A program made the position numbers and the translations under genes. Shown in pieces: positions 19,836 to 30,709 of a DNA stretch of 64,000 bases. The stretch covers positions 62,001 through 126,000 of the forward strand of contig JBBBDQ010000401.1 of the NCBI GenBank assembly GCA_037127315.1, written 5' to 3'. Every line of letters starts with the position of its first letter. The first letter of the stretch is position 1. The notes under the pieces are model-generated. The model searched no databases and was not told the DNA's origin. It saw nothing but the letters and a program-made list of their open reading frames with translations. The stretch comes from Ascarosepion bandense (Eukaryota > Mollusca > Cephalopoda > Sepiida > Sepiidae).

Positions 19836-22015
19836 AATTATGGGCCTAAACTTATCATTATTATCAATGCATTTAATTCTGACAGTGAACATCTAAAGCA
19901 GACTTTGTTATAGGTGGTCGATTTCAGAATCTAACCGATCAATGCGGTCACCAAATTAAGACGTTGCTTTGACTGGACAAAAATGGAGGCATGCTGAAAG
20001 ATTCAGGTTCTTTATTTGCCATCGCCAATCCCAAAGGAAATTACGAAGATTGTGTGCGTCTGCGTACTTTTCTGAAATCTGATCTTGTTTTCTTCTAACT
20101 GCTTTATTAACACGATCATTATAGATGATTTTAGATTTTTCCTTATTCATTTATTTTGTTTTTAAATTAAAATTTACTTTTTTTTCTCCTTTTTTTTTTC
20201 TTCAATTTTGTTTTTGGACAAGATTGGCGTGTCTCATAAAGAACATTTTTCACTGTTCTACGATAGAAAAAATTCAGAATGTATTTTATTATCTGTTGGA
20301 GCGCTCTCCACCTTTCCACGGATATGAACTATTCGAATCACTATATAAAATAGTAGTGATTATACCTCGAGGAAGGAAGTCGAGTAAGGAAGTTGAGTGA
20401 GCGAGTCACTCGGGTATTTCCGGTATTATTGCACCGAAAGTGTTCTACTATTCAACCTATTAAGTTTCTACGACTATACTGTATACTGTATACTAATTAC
20501 CTTGTTCTATATTCTACTAATCCTCACCTCTTGTAAATACTTCTCTTTCCTGTCAATACACCTACTTTTATACTATTACGTTGTTTTGTATTATTTCACA
20601 TAATTCTGTTACCCGACGTAACATTATCGTATATTAGGTTTTGAACTGCATTTTGAACTGCATTTGACAGAGGCAAAAAGAGGAAGAGACTTTAAGTAAT
20701 TTCCGAGACAAGGAAAAGAAAGATGTGAAAATGTTAATATGTCAATATGTGTAAGAGACAAAAACGTTTAACTACTCCAAGCCAAAATAAAATAAGAATC
20801 CTACTTCAACTCATGAGTGACCCAAAAACGTTGGTGCTTTTACTATTTTTATCATCTTCTGAACTCTGAGGTGTGGCTGAGTTTGTTAATTTTCTAAGAG
20901 AGATGTAGATAAAATATGAATGAATTCCTTAATCAATATTGCTTACTAATAGAATACTGATAATCTATAGATATGCTTTCTGCGGTTACACGAAGCATTC
21001 AATGATTCTTTTGTATAATTAAGTTTTAAAGCCTCTTTTTAAAGTTGCTTTAATCAAGAAAAGTTCTGTTGACGAAGTGGTCGACTTAGCAGTTGTAGAA
21101 TGAAACATTGATAGAACGCCATTTATATCAATTGTATCGTATTAACGCCAGTTTAAAATGACGTCTTCTTTATAATATGACCAATTTTCTTCAAGTTAAT
21201 GTTATATCTTTGTTGAGTTGAACAAAGATAACACAATTGAGAAATATAATGTCCCTTGAAATCGACGTAGTCTTGCTGAAAGGTGTAGTACTTCATGAAG
21301 TTCGCTTACTAATAGTAGACTTTCAGATGTCTCGTACTATATATTCTGTAATATATTGTTGTGGATAACGGGGTATCCGCTAACGTATTTTTATTACGAT
21401 TCGATCAGGCGTAAATGGCATTGGAAATTAGACGACACCATTATCAAGAATAGGTTACATAGAGTTGATTAAGCATGCAAATAGTGAAGGAAAGGTTGTT
21501 TCCCTTGTAATGCTAAGAAACACAGTCATTAATTGAATAAAGTTCCTGAAAAGTAGAAATAATGTAATGTACATACTGTTGTTGAGTTGAAGAAGGTTCC
21601 AATTGGTGAATGTATATGTGTGTGAACTTGCGTGTTAAAGAAATAAATTGCCGTCTAATTGCGACCTGCATTTAGTGCGGGTGTGCGAGCAAGAATTAAA
21701 CCAATGTCCCTCTGCCATACTGGTTAGCAAGGGGGTCTCGCTCGAGTTGGAAAACTGCTGCACATTTTCCAATTATATCCGGCTGATAGCGAAGAGCCCA
21801 ACTGTCGGGATCACGTGTGTCCGTCGCTTAAATACCAAAGCAAACTGCGCGGTAAAATACACGTGATAGATAAATGAGAGACGCGGGTCTAAAAGATGAG
21901 AACACGCGAGACAGAAGTAAATTCGTAGGAGTGAAATACACAATGTATAAATGCGTGAATGCGTATGTGGGTGTGAATGTAAAGATGTATACGTGAGTAC
22001 CACAATATATTCTGT
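19836..22015. other. long unresolved stretch
   Basis: Includes a T-rich segment (20125-20620) and short frames up to 94 codons with no recognisable similarity. No repeat family was identified. This is one of the least repeat-like parts of the window and could be unique intergenic DNA. Confidence 0.35.
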
Positions 22016-22290
22016 AAAAATTACAAAAATGTGGCACATGGCTGAAAGGATGATCATTTTCTCTCTTATATTTAACCTTAGCTAGCCACAATCACTGACC
22101 CAAGCAAACCACAATATTATTTACACTAAAACAACGCAATCATACTTACCATTCTGACTACAACCAGCAAAAATACCTCAGATTAACTAACTAGCCCCTA
22201 TATGTACAAATCTTGTCTGTGGATCGAGAGGAATAAACAACAAATTAAAAAAAACCCAGTATGTATTTACATTTTAAGTGTAGTTTATAC
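22016..22290. repeat. dispersed repeat R1, copy 2
   Basis: Same orientation and block order as 1796-2065 and clearly diverged from it. Confidence 0.6.
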
Positions 22291-23255
22291 GTGGCACATG
22301 CCTAAAATGTAACTCTAGCAGTCTATTGTGACGATTGTCAGCGTCAGTATTATATAATTTGGATGAAGCTACGTCACATTGGAGAGTTGTGTTCTTCTCC
22401 ACACATTTCATTATCTTCATTTCAGTCGAAAACACGGAAATGTGGCAACAATTTTCTTCTAAATTTCGGTACTTAGCTTAGATATATGTGGTGAGGTAGA
22501 TGTCAGTTGAGTGATGTCAAGGCGATATAAATCTATTTATAAGAATTGTCCCACGTTGTCTACCAGGGGACTTTATAAAGTTGCGCTGTAATTATATCTC
22601 TAAAATTAAAGGACTCGCACACACAAGATCCGGTAATGACAAAACGTGAGGGAGATTTAATGACAAAACGTGAGGGAGATTTATTTAATCAGGCAAAGCG
22701 ACTTCTTAATCTCAACCAAACCAGGTAGCTCAACACGTACTGGTACGCGCTGTAGCTATTCACAACAATGTATGCTCTCCTTTTCTGAACTATGTCAGCA
22801 ACAATATTTGAGTCTTAGTAATGAAAATATTGGAAGAATAAATAATTTTATGCTAAGAACATTTTCTAAGGCCCAGATACCTGTGTGTAATTAACAGACA
22901 CACTATAGACAAGAAGTTTGGAAACCACCCTCTTGACTTAATAATTAGTAAGATTCATACTTTCTTTGGTTTAACTCCTAATCTTGAATACTAAAAGTAT
23001 TTAACCTATTAGAGCACGATATCCAAATGCTTAAAGAAAGGGCTATCTTCAGTTTAAAATCCACTAACCCTAAGATTAATATTAACCCGTAAGGTAGAAA
23101 GTATTTCTCAAACATGCATATATTGGTATGTATGTGTATATACATATATATAGGTGTGCCTTTATATATGTATATTCTCATATTTCTGTGTGTATGTATT
23201 TGTGTGTATATATGTTCAGATGTTCTTTTGTGCGAGTCTATACAAATATATGTGT

Positions 23256-23256
<1 letters not shown>
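22291..23256. other. unresolved, with a 22 bp duplication
   Basis: AATGACAAAACGTGAGGGAG occurs twice in tandem at about 22635-22680. From 23110 the sequence is TATG-rich and grades into the (TA)n array. Confidence 0.4.

Positions 23257-23308
<52 letters not shown>
23257..23308. repeat. (TA)n microsatellite
   Basis: About 26 TA units, adjoining the inverted repeat that follows. Confidence 0.95.
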
Positions 23309-23314
<6 letters not shown>

Positions 23315-23461
23315 AAAGGATTTTCAATTATTACGATGGATAATACATATTTTTTGATTACCTACTGTTGTACCATTTGGGTCTGACGAGACGCGATAAT
23401 AACATCAAAGCGGTGAAGTATGTATTATCCATAGTAATAATTGAAAATCCTTTATAAATTA
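23309..23461. mobile_element. foldback end, probably Penelope-type
   Basis: Arms of about 45 bp (AATTTATAAAGGATTTTCAA... and its inverse ending at 23461) surround a centre holding CTGACGAGACGCGATAA. The layout of inverted arms, (TA)n on one side and a CTGANGA motif in the centre matches the other Penelope-type hairpins in the window. The GAAA box is missing here, so a ribozyme is not claimed. Confidence 0.6.
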
Positions 23462-23554
23462 TATTACTCTGTTAAATTGAATAAATGAATTTAACATTGA
23501 GTTCTGTTGAGTTCGTCTCTTTTAGAATTTACCTGGATTACATACGAAGTGTAC

Positions 23555-23557
<3 letters not shown>

Positions 23558-23613
<56 letters not shown>
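23558..23613. repeat. (TA)n microsatellite
   Basis: About 28 TA units. Confidence 0.95.
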
Positions 23614-23615
<2 letters not shown>

Positions 23616-24595
23616 CTTGTCTATGAACGTGTGCATGTATGCTTCTGTGTGAATATTCCTGCGCTTATTTGCGTGTATTTATGCCAGAAGTTGTGTATGA
23701 GTAGTTTCTTGTATGCAGTTATATTTTTTTAATTTGTATATGATGATCTGTAGTGTTTTTATCACGTACGTTTTTGTTTTTAGCTTATGTTTTTGCGTGA
23801 GTATATATGTAATTATGTTTATTTGTCCATGCACTGAAATATGACTGTGTCTGCACTGACCTCGTTCATTCAAGGTTCTTGCCATCTTACGAATTCGCTC
23901 TTACATGTATCTAATATTGTAGCCTTTACAGACGTTTTCCAAACCTGGCCTAAAAATTTACCGAATATATTGACACGTCAATAAAAACAAAATTTTATAA
24001 TTTGTGTATGTATATATGTGTGCGTATATTTGCCTGTGCATATGTACGTATGTCTGTCTGTGTTCGTGTGTGTATATACTCGTCTATTTGTTCATATGTA
24101 GATGTCTATAGATTTGAAGATGTGTACGTCTACCTCTTTTATTCGTTTCATATCTAAATAACTTCATAAAAATCTAAATCTAATGTTTGTTAAATTTAGA
24201 ACATAAAATTTGTAATAACAATTAAGTACAGTGAATCTAATAGTCGATTAATAGTGCTGATCTCTATTTTAATCAAATATTAATATTAATTAATATTAAT
24301 ACCCCAATAAATTGCTTTTAGAGTATGTTCTCATATTCTTCAAATTAGAAATTACTTTATTTTGATTGGTTACTCTGTCTATGTAACAAAGCCTCGCTGA
24401 TTAAGGTGTCTTGAACCTTTTAAAACTCTCCAAATTGAAATAAACCTCATCACTTGATAAGACACAGATAGGCTTTTTTGTATTAATATTATAACATATT
24501 TATATTATAAATTCCAAATAAATATTATTTGCTCTACATTGTATTGAGCACTTTTTTAAGAAAAGTATTTCTTTGGATACAGAATTTTATTCGAT

Positions 24596-24596
<1 letters not shown>
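23614..24596. other. unresolved intergenic sequence
   Basis: TG-rich low-complexity DNA at 23620-24110, then AT-rich DNA. No gene. Confidence 0.35.
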
Positions 24597-24649
<53 letters not shown>

Positions 24650-24650
24650 C
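24597..24650. repeat. (TA)n microsatellite
   Basis: About 26 TA units. Confidence 0.95.
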
Positions 24651-25821
24651 GTATCGAGGCAGCAGATAATTTTCAAAACATATACTGTAAAAATATAAGA
24701 GACAATGAATGTTTGTTATGTTTAATCATGAGCCGTTCTAAACATCGTATTTTGGCTCTAATTTCAGGTGAAAATAAAGACAAAAATTATCCAGCATTTG
24801 GATAATTGTTTATTAAGTTGGTGCTAAGCTTTCGGCTTACATGTGCCATCTTCAGAGAGGTTATAAGGACGCTAACATAAATCATCCACCATAATACCGA
24901 TAATAAATACCGATTTAAATAGATCCAAAGAGTTTGGTAATCTTTATGAATACTGAAGCCAACACATCTTCAGAAGTAATCATTGGCGTACTTTTGATAA
25001 ACTAAAACCTAGCTAATCACTGGAAATAATAAATGAGGTGAAGGTTGGAACACCATTTAAAAAAAAACTAATTGTAAAAAGAATTAAAGAATAAGAAAAT
25101 GCTAAAGACTATCACAGAGTATAAAAATGAAAAATGGCTACTCTCTGTCTTCCGAATAGACAAAGAGAACAAATTAAATTCGAATTTTGTCTGTGTAAGT
25201 TGAAGTGTATATCAAATGTTTTGCGGAGCGGGATCTGTACAGAACAGTAAAGTAGCTATATGCATATGCTTTAGCACTATCAAGTGGGTGAAAATGTGTT
25301 GGTTTGAAAGGATTCCTAAAGAATAATTTTTTTTTAAATGCTTTTACACACAAACACACACACACAGTGACAAAAAATGACACCATTTTATAATGTAATA
25401 CCGTTCATCTTGTGTTTTTTATCTAAGTGGGCTATGTGAAAGGATAGGTCTATATGCCCCAGCTTCCTACAGGAACTTAAGCAGAAAATGAATTGGGTTC
25501 TGGAGAATGTTACGCAAGACATGTTACAGCGTGTTAGGCAGGATCTGGATCACCAACTCGTCTTGTATCGTGTCAGAGGCGGTGCGCATATTGAACATTT
25601 GTGAAAGTTTTATGGAAAGAATCTCTAACCCTTTTGAATAATTTGTCCAAATTCTGATAAATAAATCTTTTATTGTTCAACAGCAAGCTTGTATTGGTAT
25701 GACATGGACATGTAATTACTCAAATATTCACATTTTAAATTGTCAATTTTTAATACACCCTCACTATTTACGCTCTCATACCCTGATTGAGCACTCTAGA
25801 AGAATAGTAAACTTTGTAAAA
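24651..25821. other. unresolved, with a hammerhead-like motif
   Basis: Minus strand, 24828-24860: CTGAAGA, a GGC/GCC stem and GAAAGCTT, in hammerhead order but without a good stem I. Next to it, ATTATCCAGCATTTGGATAAT (24787-24807) is a small hairpin. This looks like another decayed Penelope-type end. The rest was not recognised. Confidence 0.4.
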
Positions 25822-26046
25822 CGCATCGCTGATTCAGTAATGAATTAGAGCACTCTGGCTATTGGGCGGGTATAATGACAATATACACGCTAAAAAGTTT
25901 GCCTTATTCTACCAAGCGCCCATAACCCAGAGGTAGACTCGCCGACTGACGCCAATTCGGTCGGGTTTCAATCCTGGGTTAAAAGCAATCGGAGTCTAAC
26001 CGTACTGATGAGCTGTGATACAGCGAAACAGATCTTTCTGCGGATG

Positions 26047-26048
<2 letters not shown>
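25822..26048 (+). mobile_element. SINE-B copy B: tRNA-like plus hammerhead
   Basis: A leader with GTAATGAATTAGAGCACTCT (from about 25837) precedes a tRNA-like part (about 25914-25980; B box GGGTTTCAATCC) and the hammerhead at 26000-26043. It ends at a 52-base (TA)n array. The order is the same as in copy A. Confidence 0.85.
26000..26043 (+). ncRNA. type I hammerhead ribozyme in SINE-B copy B
   Basis: Stem I CCGTA (26000-26004), CTGATGA (26005-26011), a perfect 5 bp stem II GCTGT-GAT-ACAGC, GAAA (26025-26028), stem III ACA with loop GATC and return TTT, cleavage-site C at 26038, stem I return TGCGG (26039-26043). Compared with copy A, stem II is better and stem III has one lost C-G pair. The two copies complement each other in defining a fully paired ancestor. 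Confidence 0.75.

Positions 26049-26101
<53 letters not shown>
26049..26101. repeat. (TA)n microsatellite
   Basis: About 26 TA units at the 3' end of SINE-B. Confidence 0.95.
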
Positions 26102-26104
<3 letters not shown>

Positions 26105-26339
26105 GGTTTCGTTAAAAAGGACAGGCAAGGAATTATGTTCAATTTTTTATTATTTATTTTTTCATTGGACCTTATGACTTTTTTCTTTTCAGATTTTTCA
26201 TCTGAAAATACGCAACTCCTGTTGAATTAAAAAGATTTAAATAGTTATCTATTACACAAAACTTAAAACTGCTAATCATATTGTCAACAAATGAGAATTC
26301 ACCTGTAATGTATAAACTACTGAGAATCAATATTATTTA

Positions 26340-26660
26340 CAAATGAACATGTCCTTTTAAGAAATGTGTTTTTGATCAATTCAAATTCATAAATAATTAT
26401 ATTGGGCATACGACCACACGGTTTACAAGAAGATTCACACTGCACCTCTCAGACCATAGTTAAAATTCGATATCATTTAAACATACGGAGACCTACCAAA
26501 CTCTATCCGTAACATACTTGTTGATAATATAAATATAGTATCATCATTCACATGCAAAAGAATAGTCTAAAATAATGGAAGGCTTATTAATTAAAAATAT
26601 CCAATACTTAATAATATCAACGATGAACACGACAACAACGTGCTTGTTCGGGATATAATA
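26340..26660 (+). pseudogene. Penelope GIY-YIG domain remnant (family P1)
   Basis: Frame pieces read 'CPFKKCVFDQFKF', 'NNYIGHTTTRFTRRFTLHLSDHS' and 'SFTCKRIV*'. The YIGHTTTR...R...HLSDHS pattern is the second half of a GIY-YIG nuclease in Penelope-like elements. It is interrupted by stops and distinct in sequence from the intact domain at 14119. Confidence 0.65.
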
Positions 26661-26849
26661 CACACACATGACTCTACACACAATTTTTTTTTATATAATA
26701 TATGTCCTGAACAGAAAATTATTATAAGATCACATGAAAAATTACTAAAAAGTGATTTTTTTATATGTTGTAATGTCATGGTCATGCACGTGTTAAATCA
26801 TTTTAAACGTGTTACATTTGTCAGACCATTCATCTATTTGTAGATATCT

Positions 26850-27430
26850 ACAACAACATTCCTGTCTACATTCACAATATAAAAATTAATGATCGATAAT
26901 GCAACTATTCTACACCAAGAAAACAACAAAAGCAAACTACAGATTCTCGAGGCAATATTCATTAAAACACTTAAGCCGTCAATTAATAAAATCAGCTATG
27001 AATACTGTAGTAATCTTCGAAAATGTTTGTAAAAAGAACAGTTTTTTCATGCTTTAACACGTGCATGACCATGAACGTATGAGTACGAACATATAAAAAA
27101 ATTACATTTTGGATAATTTTCACGTTCTAATTAACGCCAGCAATTTATCAACCGTTATATTTGAAGCAGGGAAAAATGTACAGTAATTTTTAGCAACACA
27201 GATTTCCGGTTAAATTTGTTACCATAACTCACACCCCTGAAGATGACCTCGAAAAGAGGTTGAAAGTACTTGGGTGCCTTAAAAAATGAATGAAAATAAC
27301 ATCTGTCAATGTTACAGCTTGTTTGTGGCATCTTTTGATTTTAATACGCGAAAGATTATCCATGAGTATGAACGGATTTTATTAAAACTAAGCAAGCATA
27401 TTGTTTGCAACTTATTTAATCTGACATATA
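26850..27430 (+). mobile_element. Penelope 3' end (family P1)
   Basis: The polyprotein C-terminus 'DNATILHQENNKSKLQILEAIFIKTLKPSINKISYEYC' is followed by an untranslated region shared with 13650-14085, 37880-38190 and 42376-42985. A hammerhead lies at 27232-27276. It ends near a short (TA)n. Confidence 0.75.
27232..27276 (+). ncRNA. type I hammerhead-like ribozyme, family P1
   Basis: CACCC, CTGAAGA, two unpaired bases, stem II ACCTC-GAAAA-GAGGT, T, GAAA, palindromic stem III AGTACT with no loop, cleavage-site T at 27271, then GGGTG closing stem I with five Watson-Crick pairs. Because stem III has no loop, it would need pairing between two copies. The extra bases at the base of stem II are unlike the textbook consensus. 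Confidence 0.65.
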
Positions 27431-27544
27431 TATATATATGTATATATATATATATCCGAGTGAGTACAGAACGAGGAGAGAAAAGAAAATTTTTTTCCCG
27501 TCCAAAACATTAATTTAAAACAGTGCTCGATATATGATGTATAG

Positions 27545-27759
27545 AGCTGTGAATATTTATTATAAATTATGTTTTAGAACATGTACATAATTTTTTCTAT
27601 ATATGTCCTCTTCTCTACAATCATATATTTGTTTCAATGTTGGGATTCCAACATATCATCAGGAGGAAAGATGTTGGAATCTCAACATTGAAACAAACAT
27701 ATGATTGTAGAGAAGAGGATATATATAGAAAAGATTATGGACATGTTCTAAAACACAAT

Positions 27760-27768
<9 letters not shown>
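27545..27768. mobile_element. foldback Penelope-type end with hammerhead (family P3)
   Basis: Arms of about 95 bp (27555-27652 and 27676-27768) are almost perfect inverse copies; only about 20 bases separate them. A (TA)n array follows at 27765-27801. A minus-strand hammerhead fold spans the left arm and centre. The pair looks like two terminal repeats joined in inverted orientation, an arrangement known for Penelope-like elements. Confidence 0.75.
27607..27669 (-). ncRNA. hammerhead-like ribozyme, family P3
   Basis: Minus strand: CCTC, CTGATGA (27662-27656), T, a 7 bp stem II ATGTTGG-AATC-CCAACAT, T, GAAA, stem III ACAA with a loop of 8 and return TTGT, A at the cleavage position, then GAGAAGAGG returning to stem I (three to five pairs). 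A U-U mismatch sits at the base of stem II. Confidence 0.6.
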
Positions 27769-27804
<36 letters not shown>

Positions 27805-27884
27805 TGAAACGTTTATATAAAAATCTTGATATCTAAAAGAATACAGTTAAATGTATTTGTTAAATATTTCTTATACCATGTTTT

Positions 27885-28054
27885 TGTCTCTTTTAGAGTC
27901 CTTTCCAAAATGGGTCTTTGGCTGACTGGATAAATCCTTGCTTCCGAGCTGTGATTCAGATTAACACAGCCATCGTCATATCCTGTTCTATTTCTTTTTT
28001 CCTTACACCAATTAAAATTTTCTTATTTAAAGCCGTAAAAGAAAATAAGCAAAC
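27885..28054 (+). promoter_or_regulatory. leader of the WDR86-like exon
   Basis: A pyrimidine-rich run precedes TTATTTAAAG at about 28023-28032, which could be a splice acceptor for a 5' untranslated exon boundary 22 bases before the ATG. Otherwise this is 5' untranslated sequence. I see no TATA box that I would assign. Confidence 0.35.
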
Positions 28055-28807
28055 ATGGGTTCTTGTGGTTCAAAAAAAGAAGAGGAAGGAAAATCTTACC
28101 TCTTGCAGTCATTAAATCAACACACAGCTGGAATCAACTGCATGGCGCTCAGCGAAGATGGCTCAGTTTTAGCCACGGGAAGTGAAGACAAAACCGCCAG
28201 GCTGTGGAGTACAAAGATGAAGAAATGTGAATGTATGGGTACCCTGACAGGACACACAGACTATATCAGTTGCATTCTTATTGAAGAGGCTGATGTGCTC
28301 ACAGGCAGCGCAGATAAAACAATCCGGAAATGGGATATTTCAACTTGCCAGTGCCTACTAGTTATGGAGGGACACAAGTCACTCATCTATCGCATAATCT
28401 GCACGGGTGATTTCATTATATCCAGTTCCTACGATCGCACAGCCAAGTGCTGGGATTTCGATGAAGGTGTGATACTCATGTCATTCGAAGGACATAAACG
28501 AGGCGTTTTCCCACTAATCTTTATTCCCAGTGAAGAAAGCGAGGACAACGTCAGTGACGAGTTAGCAATGGATATTTTAATCACTGGATCCGCAGATGGT
28601 TCAGCTAAAGCCTGGAATTTCGAAACTGGCGAATGCTTGCATACGTTCAAAGGTCATACGAACGCTATCACGTGCATGGCGACTGATCCGGTTGGTGAGA
28701 CTCTGTTCACAGGCAGTATGGATCACACTGTACGCAGCTGGAATGTAATGACCGGAGAAATCTACAAAGTGTTTCAAGGACATCAAGCTTCTGTGATATG
28801 TCTCCAG
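28055..28807 (+). CDS. WDR86: WDR86-like WD40 protein, first coding exon
   Basis: Codes 251 residues in phase 0 and stops at a consensus donor, CAG|GTAAGT (28808). WD40 repeats lie at about residues 20-52, 64-94, 103-135, 143-189 and 197-230, with a sixth beginning at 239. Most end in the D-x-T-x-R/K-x-W pattern (DKTARLW, DKTIRKW, DRTAKCW, DHTVRSW). Repeat 4 has a long insertion with an acidic stretch (SEESEDNVSDE). Repeat order and the SSSYDRTA and TGSEDKTARLWST motifs match my memory of WDR86, a WD-repeat protein of about 375 residues and poorly known function, presumably a protein-interaction propeller. About 125 residues remain, in exons beyond the part I could recognise. The start MGSCGSKK fits N-myristoylation (Gly2, Ser6) with a palmitoylatable Cys4, which would place it at membranes. 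The translated extension after the donor is intron. Confidence 0.85.
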
Positions 28808-30445
28808 GTAAGTTTTATATTCAAAAGAATATTTGTATTTCTGGAAAGTTGATCACTGTTCTGGCTTTTTTTATATACTATTGTTCCCCCAATACAAGGT
28901 CCAAGAGGGTTACTGAATGAAGTTGCACGCAGCCTTTGAGATTTGATAAAGAAATCACTCGACCGGCGGTCGAGAGCGAAGGAAAATTTACTCGCCCCAA
29001 AATCATTTTACTCAACCGACTCCATTTTCTTAATTGTCGCCTTACGTAAACATAGCGTGAATCGCTGACGGAAAACAAAAAAATGAAATTTTAATTTAAA
29101 TTTCGAAGGTGTTAGAAAGGATTTAAATTTTTTTTTTTAAATAATAACAAAACTTGATCTTTCCTCTTAATAATAGCTTAAACATTTTGATGATAAAATT
29201 TTGTTTTTATTAAGTTTTAACATCATCATATGCTGTTTTGTTTTGTTTTTGTTTTGTCTTTTTTGCTTGACTACAACCTCCATCTCATAGATGATAAAAA
29301 ATAACAAATTTGATTTTCTCAACGTTTTTCTATAAAAGAAATTACTTGTATAATTTGTTTTTCAGTGCATGGTTGAAAGAAGTATGCGTATTTTTTTATT
29401 TTTTTTCAAATGTTCATTTTTACTTTTCGCAAGCGGAGAAAAAATATAGATGTTGAGTCAAGGATAATATTTTTCCAAATGAGTTTCTAAAAATCTGTGA
29501 ACGTCTTTAATCTGGGCCACAGAGACATTTTGGCTCCACTCTGGAAGCGCTAATTAAACGAATGTTTACACTGACCAGGACGGTAAAAGTGAGACAGAAG
29601 CTTGTCAATCTAAATTCCATTTGTCAGATCTTGCTTTGATGATTGCTGCATGTCACTGTCTTTTGTTTAACCACACATTTCGACGTAAATCAGGAGCCAT
29701 TCATAAGACCAAAGAGTTGAATAATGTCATTGTAGGTCGTTCTAAGTAACTTGTGAATCTTCGATGGCCTACTTTTGGGTTGTAAAAGGAATCAGATTTC
29801 CTTTTTCTATATTTGAAGGGACACGTTTCATTGCGAGATTTTTAATCGACCGCGGGCGAATAAAGCAATAAACTTTAATCACCCAATTAAGTTTTTAATC
29901 GACTGAGTCGATCGGGCGAGTGAAATCTCAAAAGCTGGTTGTACGTAAGATGACAAAGTAAAAGGTGCATATTAAAAGTATATGTAGGATAGATAAAGGT
30001 TAATGCTAGCCTTGAAGAGATTAAGATTATAGTGATTGGTGAAGCTTCCTCTTACCGATGGAATATGAAAAGAATGAGAATAAGTTAATATTGTTTATGT
30101 GACATGGCGTGAACGTCCTGTCCTGTGTAGACAGAGGGAGTTGAAATTTAAATTGGGGCTTTTGGGGGGAAACTACCACCCAGCAGAGGTAATATAAACT
30201 ATTATTTTGTCTTAACCTCAGTCGTTGTTAAAAAATTACCCTAACAACTTCTCTGTTTGAATTTTGCTGACGATTTTTACTCTGAAGAAGTGTCGGCCGA
30301 AAGGAGCCTAAAATAATTTTTCCGCCCTTTTTTTAAGCGAGATAACTTTGTATCTATCTTAATAATAAAATGATTCTATTTAAATCAATTACATTTTGGT
30401 GTGATGGGAAAAAGAACTTCTTTATATATATATATATATATATAT
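28808..30445 (+). other. start of intron downstream of WDR86 exon
   Basis: Begins GTAAGT. No further WD40 coding sequence was found. Two segments, 28950-29000 and 29850-29930, share GACCGGCGGTCGAGAGCG / CGACCGCGGGCGAATAAA-like wording in inverted relation. CTGAAGA-...-GGCCGAAAGGAG at 30283-30310 is a faint hammerhead-like motif. (TA)n lies at 30423-30446. Confidence 0.45.
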
Positions 30446-30659
30446 ACGCATCGCTCATTCAGTAATGAATTAAAACACTCTAGCTATTGGCGTATGATAC
30501 ATCATGCACTAAAAGTCTGCCTCCTTCTACCGAGCGCCCATAGCTCAGAGGTAGGTAGAATCGCCGACTGACGCCAATTTGATCGGGTTTCAATCCTGGG
30601 TAAAACCACACTGATGAGCTGTGATGCAGCGAAACAGATGACTATATATATCTGCAGAT

Positions 30660-30660
<1 letters not shown>
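30446..30660 (+). mobile_element. SINE-B copy C
   Basis: Leader ATTCAGTAATGAATTAAAACACTCT, tRNA-like part (about 30530-30600; A-box-like TAGCTCAGAGGTAGGTAGA with a 4-base duplication), then a hammerhead core. The segment between the B box and CTGATGA is shortened, and the 3' end is disrupted by short TA runs. Confidence 0.8.
30606..30660 (+). ncRNA. decayed hammerhead in SINE-B copy C
   Basis: CTGATGA (30611-30617), stem II GCTGT-GAT-GCAGC (30618-30630) kept by a U-G pair, and GAAAC are intact. Stem III is interrupted by a TA insertion, and stem I (CCACA before the core) has lost its partner. Probably inactive. Confidence 0.6.

Positions 30661-30709
<49 letters not shown>
30661..30709. repeat. 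(TA)n microsatellite
   Basis: About 24 TA units at the end of SINE-B copy C. Confidence 0.95.

Noticed and set aside
28808..28852. C-terminal extension of the WDR86-like ORF (VSFIFKRIFVFLES)
   Set aside because: The reading starts with GTAAGT after CAG, a consensus splice donor, and WD repeat 6 is broken at that point.
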